Made by a program: the position numbers and the translations under genes. Shown here in pieces: positions 1 through 11,500 of a stretch of DNA of 36,158 nucleotides. Source of the DNA: Lenisia limosa. Its lineage: Eukaryota; Breviatea. The notes under the pieces are model-generated. The model searched no databases, was not told the origin of the DNA, and worked only from the letters and a program-made list of their open reading frames with translations. Within the stretch, counting starts at the first letter, position 1. Every line of letters starts with the position of its first letter. The DNA lies in NCBI GenBank assembly GCA_001655205.1, contig LPNZ01008034.1, positions 1 to 36,158 of the forward strand, written 5' to 3'.

Positions 1-98
1 GGGGGAAGTCAAGACAGTTCCATAAATGGAGTATGAGAATGTGAATATCAACCATTTCTGTCTTTTTCACCAAGTAACGCCAAGAAGCCACGGCTTAC

Positions 99-1888
99 GA
101 ATGAGGTTCTTGACCTTGATAGAGTAGGCAGGCATTGTGGGGAGCCTGTAACGTCCGCCTAGGATTGCCATTGGAGAGTCCTCGAAGGGACACGTGTAGT
201 AGCACAATTTATAGAGCAGCACTCCCATGGCCTGGGGGATGAGAATTGCTTCTCTTAAACTGTCCAGAAACATGTTAAAATATCTCATGCGGAAAGTCAA
301 GAGAATGACCAAGTCCTGAAGCCCTCCAATTAATGAGAAACTAGTGGATGATGTGTATCGCTAAGTTGAAGCAAACAAATTCATGGGCAGTCCTTGGCAT
401 ACCCAAATATCAGCTTGGACAGTTACGGGTACCCCGGAGTAAAAGTCACACATTTCGGGGGCCCTGTGGCTGTCAAAAAAAAAACGGAAGCTTCATCAAA
501 GAAATACTCTTGACAAAACTAGAAGAGCCATGGAATATCTGAGATCTCCACCATCAACCCCAACCTGTACGATATGGTGGTCGTTCTATTGATCTCTTCT
601 TCCGCATTTCCGATCTCAACCGACCCCTAAGGAGTCATAAGGGTAACAGGCCAAGGTTAGACGAGTTATACTATCGAAATGCTAGCTTATCTATCATAGG
701 CTAAGGTTTGCACAAATAAATAATCATACGACTGCAAGGTACACTAAGAATAAAAATAAAAGTCATTTTAACACGCATCATAATTGACTTCTTAATGTTG
801 CTCAGTTCTGCGAAGCCCCATAATACCTTCGGCGCCATTGTGTGGAAAGTGGATGACCCGAAGTCGCACAGTTTAAACACTTTGCGGCCGCCTGACTGCC
901 CAATGAGAAGATTCTCAACCTGGAGAGTCACGGAGTACTCAAGGCACACAACCAAAGAAGCCAAGGTAGAAGTAGCAAAAGAGTATGTCTTCGCGGTTGT
1001 TCATTCTTGTGATACCATCCTCTCACCCCCTCACCCTCCTATCAAATGTCCACCCTATCTGTTTTCCTTTTCAAACCCCGTTTCAAAAGCGTCTCAACAA
1101 CATACTTTTAAATCTCGATGAAGAAGAGGTGGAGATGTGCTGTGCAGATGTGCTAATCCTACACCGTTAACCAAATAGAAGCAAAACGGATCTAGTAAGC
1201 AGAGTAAGCTAGCTTCATCTCATTTTTCACCATACCTTCAGCCGCATCACAGAATACGTCCCACACAATGTTCTCGGGAAGATGCTGGTGCAGATATTCA
1301 TTCATAAGCTCAATCACCGTACCCCCTGGATTGTTGGGAAGAGGCAGAAACAGAAGAGAAAAAACACGTTTCGGAGTTATGACAGAGTGTTCTCCGCCCT
1401 CCAACCTGGACAAAGCTCCATCAAAATAGAAGCACAGTTTCCCTTTTCGGTCTTCTTGAAGTCCGCTTCAATGATTTGGACAATATTTTTGACACCCTTG
1501 TGCATTCGCTAACACAATAAAGAATATTTTAACAAAATGTCACAGAAGAATAAGTTGCGGATAATGCGAAGAATGCCACAATCTAACCATGACTGATACT
1601 TCATGCTGAATCTCCTTGAGGTGGCTCTTGTCCTAGAAGAGGAGTTAGAAGAGGACTGGCTTGAATGCCCTAACAAACCTGAACAAACACTCTCTTCAGG
1701 GCAAATTTCTCGTGTGTTATGATATCTTCAACTAGAAATACGAATGCATATCCACCTAATTAGAAAATATCAGTTCACAAAAAGGAAATGGTGTTGTACA
1801 AACCTTCAGCCAGTTGTTTTATAATTTTGACGGTCCTATTGCCAATTTTTTCCTTCTTAGCCCCAAGGGCGGTGCGAAGAAAGTTCAT
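99..1888 (-). CDS. NAK-family (AAK1/GAK/Ark1-like) Ser/Thr protein kinase, 3' end outside window
   Basis: Ten exons were traced on the minus strand: 1804-1888, 1679-1755, 1588-1632, 1406-1508, 1236-1325, 1106-1158, 827-919, 565-626, 403-463 and 99-231, giving 267 residues in one closed frame. The start is the ATG at 1888, just before a typical NAK opening. Visible motifs are the glycine loop [11 protein letters not shown] (residues 29-39), the ATP-binding lysine in FALKR (K49), HRDLKVEN (catalytic D149), DFG (D170), RAPEM (about 203) and [19 protein letters not shown]. The [14 protein letters not shown] segment and the [10 protein letters not shown] signature are characteristic of the family that includes AAK1, BIKE, GAK and yeast Ark1/Prk1. 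Known members phosphorylate adaptor or actin-patch proteins and control clathrin-mediated endocytosis. All catalytic residues are present, so it is probably active. After the donor at 98 the rest of the kinase lobe and any tail lie beyond the left edge. The gene is divergent from the presenilin gene. Confidence 0.93.
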
Positions 1889-3106
1889 TGTAAACTGCTA
1901 CTCCTCTCCTTGAGGAGAACCTTTATGAAGATTATCTCTAAGTATATTGACTGTAATCAATTATGAAAGCAGATTCTGATTAAATTTTGATGTTTTGTGT
2001 TTTGTGTTAAAAAAAAAAATACCACGCCGCCGGTGGTATTCAAATTTGGTGAGAAAAATTATGTCCGCTTCTTTCTTCTTCTTCATGTGCATATATTTTA
2101 TTTTATAAATTTTAAGTTAAATGCGGATTACATCGCGCAATATTTATTATCAATTAGCCAAATAGCTCTCTACGATCTCCCAAATGTCGATGGCATTTAT
2201 CAAAAGCCGAACAGGCTACAACCACCTGGTGTATAGGTCCATGTTCGCAGCATCATATAGGAACAGGAATGTAACCGAGCATGTTTGTTGGGGCTTTCTC
2301 GTTGATAGCTTTGTTCCAAGCCTGTTTTGTTTGCCTGTGTGTTGTTCCAGTTCCTTATTGTGCAGTTTTCATCCCCATCAATACGCTGGGTGAGAGCCAC
2401 CACCACCTCTTCTGGAAGTAGTGAAATATGTGACAAGGATCCTCCTTTGGTTAGTTCTTCGAAGCCTGCCCAGGTGTATGCTTTAGACTTCTACTTCCCT
2501 GTCAAGGTTGGCTGTTGTCACATTGTGTTTTTTATTGAGGTAATTGGTCATCCAGGGTTTCTTTGTTAATACTTCAGAACATATCAAAGGGAGTTGCGCG
2601 AAAGATGGTTTCAGGGGTATGATCAACGAAAAGACCATTTGCCTGAAATAAGAAGATGGCAATATTTTTGATAACTGGTGATATGACAGTTGAAGTTCCC
2701 TCTATTTTGCTGGTGCTGTGGCCAGGTGTTTCTGTTTCTATTTAAATGTGCCTGTGTTGAGGCTTTATGAATTTAGTTATGTTTTTTAAGATATTGTGGT
2801 CATACTATTGAATGATTCAACAAAAAGAAATCCTGGAATCCTGGAATTCGCAATTTAAGGTAGGGTGGTCACCAGGTACTATCCCCCCCCCCTCAGTTTT
2901 TTTTTTTTTCAAAAAAAAAAAACCTNNNNNNNNNNNNNNNNNNNNNNNNNNNNNNNNNNNNNNNNNNNNNNNNNNNNNNNNNTTCTCACAAAAGTTTGCA
3001 TAAGTTAAGAAATCATAACATAGTTGAATTGTTCTTCCTGAGATAAGGGTTGTAGTTTCCTGACTCCTGAGATAACAGTGGCGTATACTGGTTTCCTGAC
3101 TTCACC
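1889..3106. other. Divergent intergenic region between the kinase and presenilin genes
   Basis: This stretch separates two start codons that point away from each other, so it should hold both promoters. I see no clear TATA box or initiator. It contains a gap at 2926-2982, preceded by runs of C, T and A. Just before the presenilin ATG there is an imperfect direct repeat of TTCCTGA and CCTGAGATAA words (about 3036-3102). Its only other content is a degraded coding-like segment on the minus strand, listed separately. Confidence 0.6.
2170..2790 (-). pseudogene. Possible decayed coding sequence, unidentified
   Basis: On the minus strand there are two adjacent stop-poor stretches in different frames. 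One, about 2579-2745, contains IAIFLFQANGLFVDHTPET and ends at a TGA. The other, about 2327-2490, contains HISLLPEEVVVALTQRIDG. Neighbouring frames also give protein-like strings such as NKAINEKAPTNMLGY. No GT-AG pairing joins them, and no family is recognisable. A decayed transposon or gene relic fits, but so does chance in a short region. Confidence 0.2.
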
Positions 3107-6100
3107 ATGCCAGATGAGCGGACTCCTTTGTTGGGTGAGTTGGGGTATGTACATTGGGGGAGGGGGAGTGTATTTTCATAGATATCCGCTAACTACTTGT
3201 GAGCTTAATATAAGTTGGTCATCATTTGACCATTTTGAAAACGCATGATTTTCGTTGTTGATAAAGTGAACTACTACTATTTTGTCACTTCGATAGGGGA
3301 GGGGTCCCCCCTCGGACTTGGCCTTTTCAACCCTGTTGACGAACCTCACAAGAGCTACTACAGTATGTTTTGGGATTCCAGTTGATCAAAAGAAAGAACC
3401 AATATCTTGACACTATCCGATTTTGTTGATATTTTGTCTTATCCGGAGACAACAGAAGAGAGAGTATTGTCTACTTTTATGAGGATTTGGGCTTTCCCTG
3501 ACAGCATGAAGATTTTTGTATATCTGGGAGAAGGGTAATTAGGATTTTTTAAGTTCAACCATGACCAGTGTAGGAGTTATTTTAGAGGAGGCTATTGATG
3601 TGCAGCGATCAGCCCAGACGATTTTGATGATTTCAGTTCCGGTCTCGGTGGGTGGCAATGCTGTATTTTTCACGGGAAGCAAATTTTCTATTTGAACAAG
3701 TTTTCTTTTCTATAAATCTGTTCTATTATCCAATATCTTCTATAAGCGTGATGGTTTCGACGGCTTCGACCAGATACTTCCTTTTTTTATTTCTCATCTC
3801 TATGATATCGATATGTTAAATATTTGCCATGTTTTTTTTTTTTTACAATTAAATTATGGAATGTATGGTTTTGATGAGATGTTTTGTTTGTTGAAAGATT
3901 CCAATTTTGAAGTATTGAATTTGGTAGTGCCACACGTCTTGATGGTCTAGGTTACAATGCTTCTTGGAGTACTTGTGGCAGTCATTCTAAAAGATGATGG
4001 GCAATTTGTGTATGTGGGATTGTTTTGTGATAGAAAACCCAATGGCTTGTGATACTTGTAACCTTGTGTAGTGGAGCAACATTCGAGCAACAACATGAGG
4101 AATCCGAGTCCGTTCTTTCAGCGCTTCAGACCTCTGTAACGATCATCTGTCTGTGGCTTGGGATATTGAGTTGTAATTTTGTGTCTTACTCTTCAGTATC
4201 GCTATGTGCCTTGACGTTTACATTTGTATTCTGTTTCAAAAAAGGGATGAGAAAAGTGAGTGTCCATGAGTAAATATTTTCTTGCTGCTATCTCTGTCTC
4301 TTTGTGATTGTGACAATTATAAATGATAGGGTATCGATGCTGCATCAGATAACCATTCAAGGTGATGCTTGCCTGGTTCCTTTTCAGCCTAACCTGCATT
4401 CTCACGGTCTTCGGTGGCGATACTCTCATCCGGCTGTTTCGTCACATCAATGCCCCGCTTGACATCTACACCTACTACTTCCTTCTTGGTAAGTTTCAAG
4501 GGACTGTATATGATGTGGGGAGAAATAAGAAAATTTATGAAACAAAGAAGACCAAATCAACTCTGTTAGCTAAAGGGTGGGGGGTGCCAAGGGGTAAGGG
4601 GAGGAGGGCTACTTGACGATATCGAAGTTTGGGGGTATAATACTCAGCCATTTCGTCAAACAATATACTCTGAGATACAATGGACTTAAAATGGTTTGTA
4701 AGGGGGACTCAAGACACATCATTTGATATCGAGAAGATTTTACTTTTTCTTGAGTTGTATTGACACCTTGACCTTTTGTTATGCATATTTGTTGTTTTTA
4801 AGTTATTTCTAGCAGGCAGCGTGATATTAGACTGATAAATATTAAATTGATATTTCCAAGAAATCAATCTATCCTCTGACTGTTTAGGCAACTTGGTGAT
4901 AGGCGGTGGTATTGCTCTTTTCTTTCCGGGGCCGAGAAAAGGCCTTCATCTCTTCCTAATTGTTATATCAGTCCTTATGGTAGGGTTAAGGATCAGATTT
5001 ACTTGTTGCTTTCGCCCTAGTATTCCCTGTTCCATTGCTTTCTTATAACATCTTTAGAGTGTGTCGTTTTCGACATTCTCTGAGTGGACAACATGGCTTC
5101 TTGTGGGCCTACTCGCAATCTACGGTGTGCACACATCATTATAATAGTGGTAAACAAATAAAAAGATCTCCACTGTCCTCTTTTATCATGTGATGTCACG
5201 GGTGGAGATGAGGTTTCTCATAAATCGGAGAATTTATCACCCAATTTAGATATGATTGCCGTATTCAGTCCAAAGGGTCCCTTGCGAATGCTGCTTGATG
5301 CTGCCGCTGAAAGCGACCAACCCATTACTGCTCTAGTTTTCTCCAGTAGTTGGGTTGCATTATTGAACATCCGGATTTACTACATAAGATACGAAATGTA
5401 CTTCATATTACGATATTAGGACTCGTGTTTTTGGGAGTATTTTTATAATATTATTCTTTGTGATGGTATGAACGGCTTCGGCCAGATACAACTTGATTTT
5501 TTTTCTCTCATTTCTATATTATATAAAAAGGCGATCAAGAGACTGACGAAGCAGTGGACAATTCGGCCCCAGCCCGGTTAGCAAAGTGGTACGATGGCCG
5601 CCCTCCACCGCCCCTCATAACAGTCATCGATTCGGTCCATATCGGCATCGGAGACTTTGTGTTTTATTCCGTACTGGTGTCACGAGCGTGGCTTTCTGGT
5701 GCGGACGGTGATGGGCCCTGGTTCAGAATTGAAGACGGCTACTTGTTGTTCCTTTGTGAGAAAATGACCGTAGCAATCAATGGTATCATTATGTCATGTC
5801 TCGATTTAAATGTGAAACCACAATATTCTGATTGTGTTATAAACGTTGCATAATGGTTTAGGTGGTCCGATAGCAGCTGTTATTGCAGCGTCAGCAATTC
5901 TATGCGTAAGTAGTGGGCCCATAGAATGGTTTTGCATCAAGACCCTTTTGGTATTATATGATATAGCTGTATATAAATCATATATTATATATATATTATA
6001 CTATGTATCCTACATGACTATTCAGGGACTTTGCCTGACATTTGTGCTGCTGGTTGCTACTGGAAAGGCGCTCCCGGCCCTACCATTTAGTATCCTCTTT

Positions 6101-6181
6101 GGCATCCTGTCCTTTGTCCTCTACCACTTCGCTTTGGAGTCTGCTCTCAAGGGCCTTGTTGAAGAGGGCCTTGCGTTCTAG
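3107..6181 (+). CDS. PSEN: Presenilin, intramembrane aspartyl protease (gamma-secretase catalytic subunit)
   Basis: Twelve exons close perfectly: 3107-3134, 3586-3647, 3951-4009, 4072-4169, 4197-4255, 4362-4488, 4888-4979, 5058-5124, 5250-5345, 5531-5707, 5862-5905 and 6026-6181. They sum to 1,065 nt (354 residues plus TAG). Presenilin cuts single-pass membrane proteins inside the lipid bilayer, usually with nicastrin, APH-1 and PEN-2. Both catalytic aspartates are present: D198 in AIYDMIAVFSPKGPLRML and D271 in GIGDFVF (the GxGD motif, with Ile for the usual Leu). The PALP motif is at 320-323 in GKALPALPFS. Hydrophobic segments match the nine-helix family pattern. The loop between helices 6 and 7 is only about 40 residues, much shorter than in human PSEN1. 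The N terminus carries ERTPLL, a candidate acidic-dileucine (ExxxLL) sorting signal. The family assignment is certain; partner subunits are not in this window. Confidence 0.97.
3742..3800 (+). repeat. Dispersed intronic repeat family B, copy 1
   Basis: In presenilin intron 2. It shares the core GATGGT, then GGCTTCGACCAGATAC, then a T-run and TCTCAT.TCTAT with the copy at 5455-5525. Similarity runs over about 60 nt, in the sense orientation of the gene. Confidence 0.6.
5455..5525 (+). repeat. Dispersed intronic repeat family B, copy 2
   Basis: In presenilin intron 9, ending just before the acceptor at 5530. It reads GGCTTCGGCCAGATACAACT followed by a T-run and TCTCATTTCTAT, collinear with the copy in intron 2. 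Confidence 0.6.
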
Positions 6182-6343
6182 TCTTAAGTATCTGTTTCTT
6201 AGTATTTAATGTTTGTTTCTTCTCATAGTATGTATGTAGTAATACCATTTTCCAAAAAAAAAAAAAATCACAGATTTTGGTCAATCGGTTATTGCAGTAT
6301 TTCCTGGACCCCCTTACCCCCCAAAGTCCTCTCCACTACGAAA

Positions 6344-7537
6344 TTAAATAGAGCTGTATCCTCGCCTCCTGCTGCGGAAAACGAAAAAGTAAACACCACC
6401 ACCAATAAGAGCGAGGGCTGCCGCACCGATTGCGATGAACTCCCAATGAGTACGGGATGAACTCGTCTTCTTAGCCTGCATGGTGAGGGGGGTTAGGCAC
6501 GATAATCGAATTTAGTTATCCCAACTTACATTGCATTCATCTATATCGCATGCGAATTTCGTAGCATATTCGAGTTCATAAGTGCAGTTGGCAGTTTTCT
6601 CATTGAAGGACACAATTGTGCCTGAGTTGTCAAAGGGAATACAACATATATTTGATCGCAGATGACGACTCCATTGTAATAATAAAAGAGGGCGTCGGCA
6701 TTATATTACCTCCAGTAAACCTTGAAAACTGTAATGAGAAAGGATATACTTATGTTGTCGCAATATAAGGTAATTATTCTTCCCCATCACTACACAAATC
6801 CCTTTAAACCAACCAGGCATTTCAGTCGTGGCACCACAGTCACATGAGTAATGAATATTCGTCTTCCAGTTGTCAACTGGGTGGTGATATTATTGTCACA
6901 AAGTTTCTAGTTTTGTCTGTTCAAACATTATATTGGATTGTGCTATCCTGATCTGAAGTTGTAGTAACCGAGACATACTTGAGTAGGGGCACTCAGTGGT
7001 GGTCTTGAGATGCTGCACGTATCCACTCGTTACATTCCAGGTCAGCTCTGACGAGTCGAGTAGCCCAATAATCTGATAACGCTCGATTCCTATTTGGTAA
7101 GGTTGCTACATCTTGTTGGTTATTTCAACCTAATCCACATATCCACTTATGTGGGAATAAACCAAATGATACCTTTTATATGAACCTGGTATCCCTATGT
7201 ATTGTTTGTTTCTCTAGATTTCTAATGTATATTATTTCTCTAGCAAAAAAAAACGGTCTATCCTATTTGAATAAGAAGTCAGCCGGATGATTATATCAGC
7301 AGATATGAAATATGAATATTCTCTTCAATAGCATACAAACAACACCTCCCCAACCAAGAAGGAACGATTTCAAACAAGCAACAGTCGGCTTAGTGCTGCA
7401 AGGTGCCGGTAGGTCAGTCAGTGGGCCGCATGGGTTGACAAACACTTCATACTCTGTGCCAGAGCGGAATGAGGCCAGGTCATTGACTGTTGCATTAATA
7501 AAAAGCAAGAAAAAGGCAATTAAAAGTCAAATCTCAT
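6344..7537 (-). CDS. Small type I membrane protein with one mannose-6-phosphate-receptor (MRH/CIMR-like) domain
   Basis: Six exons: 7355-7537, 6979-7089, 6814-6876, 6710-6728, 6530-6668 and 6344-6475. The lumenal part follows the cysteine pattern of M6P-receptor repeats: NDLASFRSGTEYEVFVNPCG, a CSTKPTVACL segment, TTTECPYSIDNWKTNIHYSC, then ANCTYELEYATKFAC. A single transmembrane helix (about EFIAIGAAALALIGGGVYFF) follows, then a short tail ending in GYSSI, a YxxI-type sorting signal. Related receptors bind mannose-6-phosphate or other glycans and carry lysosomal enzymes from Golgi to endosome. The tail would suit adaptor recognition. The position that aligns with the receptor arginine looks like lysine, so sugar specificity is open. 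Oddity: the only good start (ATG at 7537) is out of frame with its signal peptide by one base at the A-run 7522-7525. With one more base the gene closes at 215 residues, which suggests a sequencing error or a recent mutation. Confidence 0.75.
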
Positions 7538-8434
7538 TGTGTGGGCAAGATGACCACAGTCATTCTAATCATTGGGTTTTTTTACTGTCGTTGAAGCTTC
7601 AAATAATAAAGGAGTGTATTCATAAATGTTAATATAATATAACTACGCTTCATTTGTTGTATTTAAAAATAATAATCAATTCCAATATCCTATTAATCTG
7701 AGGCTGCAAATTGTGAACGCGAAATAAACTCAGTATTCCTAAAAAAAACAACAACAAAAAAAAAAAAAAAAAAAAAAAATNNNNNNNNNNNNNNNNNNNN
7801 NNNNNNNNNNNNNNNNNNNNNNNNNNNNNNNNNNNNNNNNNATAGCAACTAATGAAGTCGCGTGGCAGCTTTCAAATTACTCCAAAGTCACTCTCACTAA
7901 ATTCTTCAGTACTTAGGTCATTGAGGTCAAGCCCCGATTGTGTGCATTGAGGTCCGTCACTGGACAAGCAAGTCTGAAATGTAAGGCACTTTTCTCAAGG
8001 GATTTCCTTTCTTACGGTCACAATACATATAAGAAGAGTTATAAGCCATATGCGCAGGTTCGGGAGAGCCATAGTGACAATCTTCGAAGTAGTGCAACAC
8101 CAACAATGATAGTTTCTCTACGAATATGTTATCTCTAGACGTATATGAGCGGTGTATGGTCTTCAGTTCCCGAAAATCAATGGCAGTCAAAAGGCAGTTT
8201 CATTTGGATTTATAGTATATAATACTGGTACAAGTCCACTTTAGCGGCAAATTGGCAAAGTGTGTTTCCCCGAGCCGGGCCCTTCATTGAAGGTCCAAAG
8301 ACTTGGACTAACCCACGGTTGGACCGGGGAAGCAAATTGTGCGTGCAAATCAGGTAAACAGTGCAAATTGTCTTGTCGTCATCAGGAGGAGAAGAGAGAT
8401 AGATAACAGAAGGAGGGAGAGTTAGAGAGTTTAT
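7538..8434. other. Intergenic region with gap, no gene recognised
   Basis: This is the head-to-head region between the M6PR-like gene and the acid phosphatase gene. It has a poly-A run into the gap at 7781-7841 and an AG-rich microsatellite-like stretch at about 8385-8430. Open frames of 66-77 codons in 7938-8190 show no motif and no splice chain. The structured segment near 8246-8370 is listed separately. Confidence 0.5.
8246..8370. other. GC-rich foldable segment flanked by GCAAATTG repeats
   Basis: CCCCG at 8268-8272 can pair with CGGGG at 8325-8329. GGTCCAA at 8292-8298 can pair with TTGGACC at 8319-8325, or alternatively GTCCAA with TTGGAC over a 4-nt loop. CCTTC and GAAGG form another small hairpin at about 8281-8293. 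The word GCAAATTG occurs at about 8247, 8332 and 8363. It lacks the T-arm of a tRNA. It could be a small structured RNA, a regulatory site or a fragment of a mobile element. Confidence 0.3.
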
Positions 8435-8518
8435 NNNNNNNNNNNNNNNNNNNNNNNNNNNNNNNNNNNNNNNNNNNNNNNNNNNNNNNNNNNNNNNNNN
8501 NNNNNNNNNNNNNNNNNT

Positions 8519-11500
8519 GTCCTTGCGTTACTATTTGGAGCAGTCTTTTCATCGTCAAGTCATGACTACAATGTTTGCGACAGGCACTATCCCGAGTACC
8601 CGAAGGCGGCGTCAGACTTGACCCTTGAGAAGGCTGTGGTAGGTTTTCTTGTGCCTTTGCTATTAGCTAGGTGTCATTTCCCCTTCTTTTACAAAATAAC
8701 ACAGCAAAAATCTCCAAAGAACTAATAATGAAGACATACTTAACTAGAATACATTTTTCAAGAGCTGTACAGAAGATGTCTTTGATAATTCGCCATTGTT
8801 TAGCGGACCAGATTTCACAGCATTGCCCAATATCATCATTATAGTTTTGGCAGACGTAAAAGACAATGTTATAACTCTTATCTCCCAAGGTTGTGATTCG
8901 ACATGGCGATAGAATGTATATTAAACCGGAGACTTGTTGGGTAGACAACGAGAATGAGTGAGTGGGTAAAGCAATGTTTCTTAAAAATACATTTGCAATA
9001 GTGTAAAGCATTGGTGAGTTCAAGTTATCAGGCATTCATATCTCGCATGATAAGGCCTCGATTATATTCTTATATTGTAGATGGGACTGCTCAGGTTTCA
9101 GAAGGGTATTCACTGACAGCCCGGGAGATGAAGTTGTGACTAGGACTATGAGGTGGGATTAACCAATGAGATATAATAATACTTTTTTTTTGTTGAATGA
9201 CTGCGTATGTCTTGCAGTTTCAGCTTATGCAATACAGCCATTTACACTATGATCTGTTTCTTCAAACAATTTGTCAAGTTTTATGACTGGAATTTGATTT
9301 AAACAAGGAACTTAATACTTTTCTCAATTGTAGAATGGGTTCGGTACCTTCGTAGTAATATCCTAATTTATACAAGCTGTCCCGTTCAATCTTACTAATT
9401 TCTATTTTAATGCACATTATAGCATATGTATCATTTAATCCGTGGTGTAGGAAGGAGTTTATGCCTTTGCGGAACTACCAGAAGGGAAGTTGCATTCTCG
9501 CTGAACTTACCCCGAAGGGGCATGAGCAACATATGAAGGTATGTTGTGGGGGAAATCATATGAAGGTCTGTTTTGGGGGACATTGAGTGGTGTGTATACA
9601 AGAGGGGTTTCTATGGGAGAATATCTTAACATCTATTATTGTTACACAACCTTTTGCTTTTGATGTCACGTAACATATTGTCACATATTATGTACACTAT
9701 CACACAGAGCTATTAACACTCCATGAACAGGAATCAGCTAGATTCTAAAGACCACAATTTTTCTACACACATGCAGTATATAATGGTTTAGAACGGCAAA
9801 ACCTACCGGGATATCTACGTCAATCAGTATGGTCTTGCTCCTTCAGAGTTCAACGGAGATGACGTGTACGTTAGAAGGTGCGACCAACTAAAATTTAGTG
9901 GTTATGGTCATCTGCTCTCATTAATCATACTCTAGCACCAACAAATTTCGTACCATGAGCAGTGCTGACGCATTCATGAAGGGAATGGTGGGTGATGGAT
10001 GGCATAGGCTTAGATGCCCTATATTTCTCGATATGGCCATTTAAACCCACCTCAATGTTTATTTGATTGTATGTGAATTGATGAATTCAGTACCCAACCA
10101 GTGAATCCAGCGAGTATTCTGAGATTCCTGTTCACACCATGGATATCGAAGTAGGACTGGAAAGGGAACTATTCAGTTCAAGGGGATGACTTTGGTTGAA
10201 AATAATTCTGAAAAATTGAGCTTCATTGTATTTTCTATCGATTGGATAACGATTGTGGTTTACTGTGTAGATTGACGGTCTTGATCCTACCCCAACCGTT
10301 TGCCCCATTGTAGGCGGATTTGTTTCGTTAATATGGGACGACGCTTGGCAGTACACATAATCCCAATAGACTAGTTCCAATTGCCATCATATTGTAATTC
10401 ATTTTTGTATTTTGATTTCTAAGATCAAAGAAATTCAAGATTCGGCCGAAAATGCAACTGAGATGATTGATTTTCTGCACAACCACCAAGAATTCCTTGT
10501 AAGTTTATTTTTTGTTATTAGTTGTCTAACCTTTCAAGGACAAAATGAGGCACCTTTTTGGAACCGGGGATCAGTGGACTTACCAACGTGCTTTTGACTG
10601 TTGGTGGAAATATGGGGGGGTATTTTGACTTCTGCTAGATATCGAAGGCAGTTGCAAATCAATACGTTTATTCTCTCGCAGGTTTGACCACTCACATTTG
10701 CCATGATATGAAGCTTCCCAACGGTGTCACTCTTGACGATGTTAATAAGGTAACAAAGGGTCGATGTTAATAAGGTGACAAAGGGAGTGGAGACTGGGTT
10801 GATTTTTCTTTTTAGTTGGGACCAGTTTCACCTTTACACTATTTTTCTGAGTGAATTGGCAGTATTTACAAAGTAGATGAAATTCATTAAGCTGTGGGCC
10901 CTCAACTTCCGTATGACACACCCTTCAGCCCATATCGGTCTCACCGCTAATGCAGGGCAAATTATGGAGGTATGGAACACTCTTATTTGTTTACATTGGG
11001 TTTCAACCATTTCAACACTTACTCCATTTCAGGAATTGGGTTACCTGCTAAGCAACAAGCATACACCTAAGTTCTCCCTTGTCTCTGGACATGACTCAAC
11101 TGTGGGAGGCCTTTAATATATCGTACGACTATATTCCTCAATATCCTGTTGGTACATAATGGTGGATGGCTTTAGCCAGATACATTTATTACATTCTCTT
11201 CACCCCCCCCCCCAGCTATTCCCAGCCATTGCCGCTATTGCGAAGCCAGCAGAGGATTGGACCCCCTACGCCACAGCTCTTATTTTCGAAGTTTTCTCTG
11301 ATGACAGTAAGCTTTAATTTCTACCCAGCGTCGTTTGATCGTTTCTTAAGAGTTCTTTGTATTATATGAATTCTCTGATTTGTCTACCTTTCATTAACAT
11401 AGATGGCATGCAGTTTGTGCGAGCTCTTTTCAATGAGAAGGTCATCACAATGAGTGAGCGAGAGTATGATCAATCTGAACAATCCAACGGCAGCGTAATA

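Noticed and set aside
8268-8329. tRNA gene
   Set aside because: No acceptor stem of 7 bp with a T-arm GGTTCRA motif; the hairpins do not form a cloverleaf.
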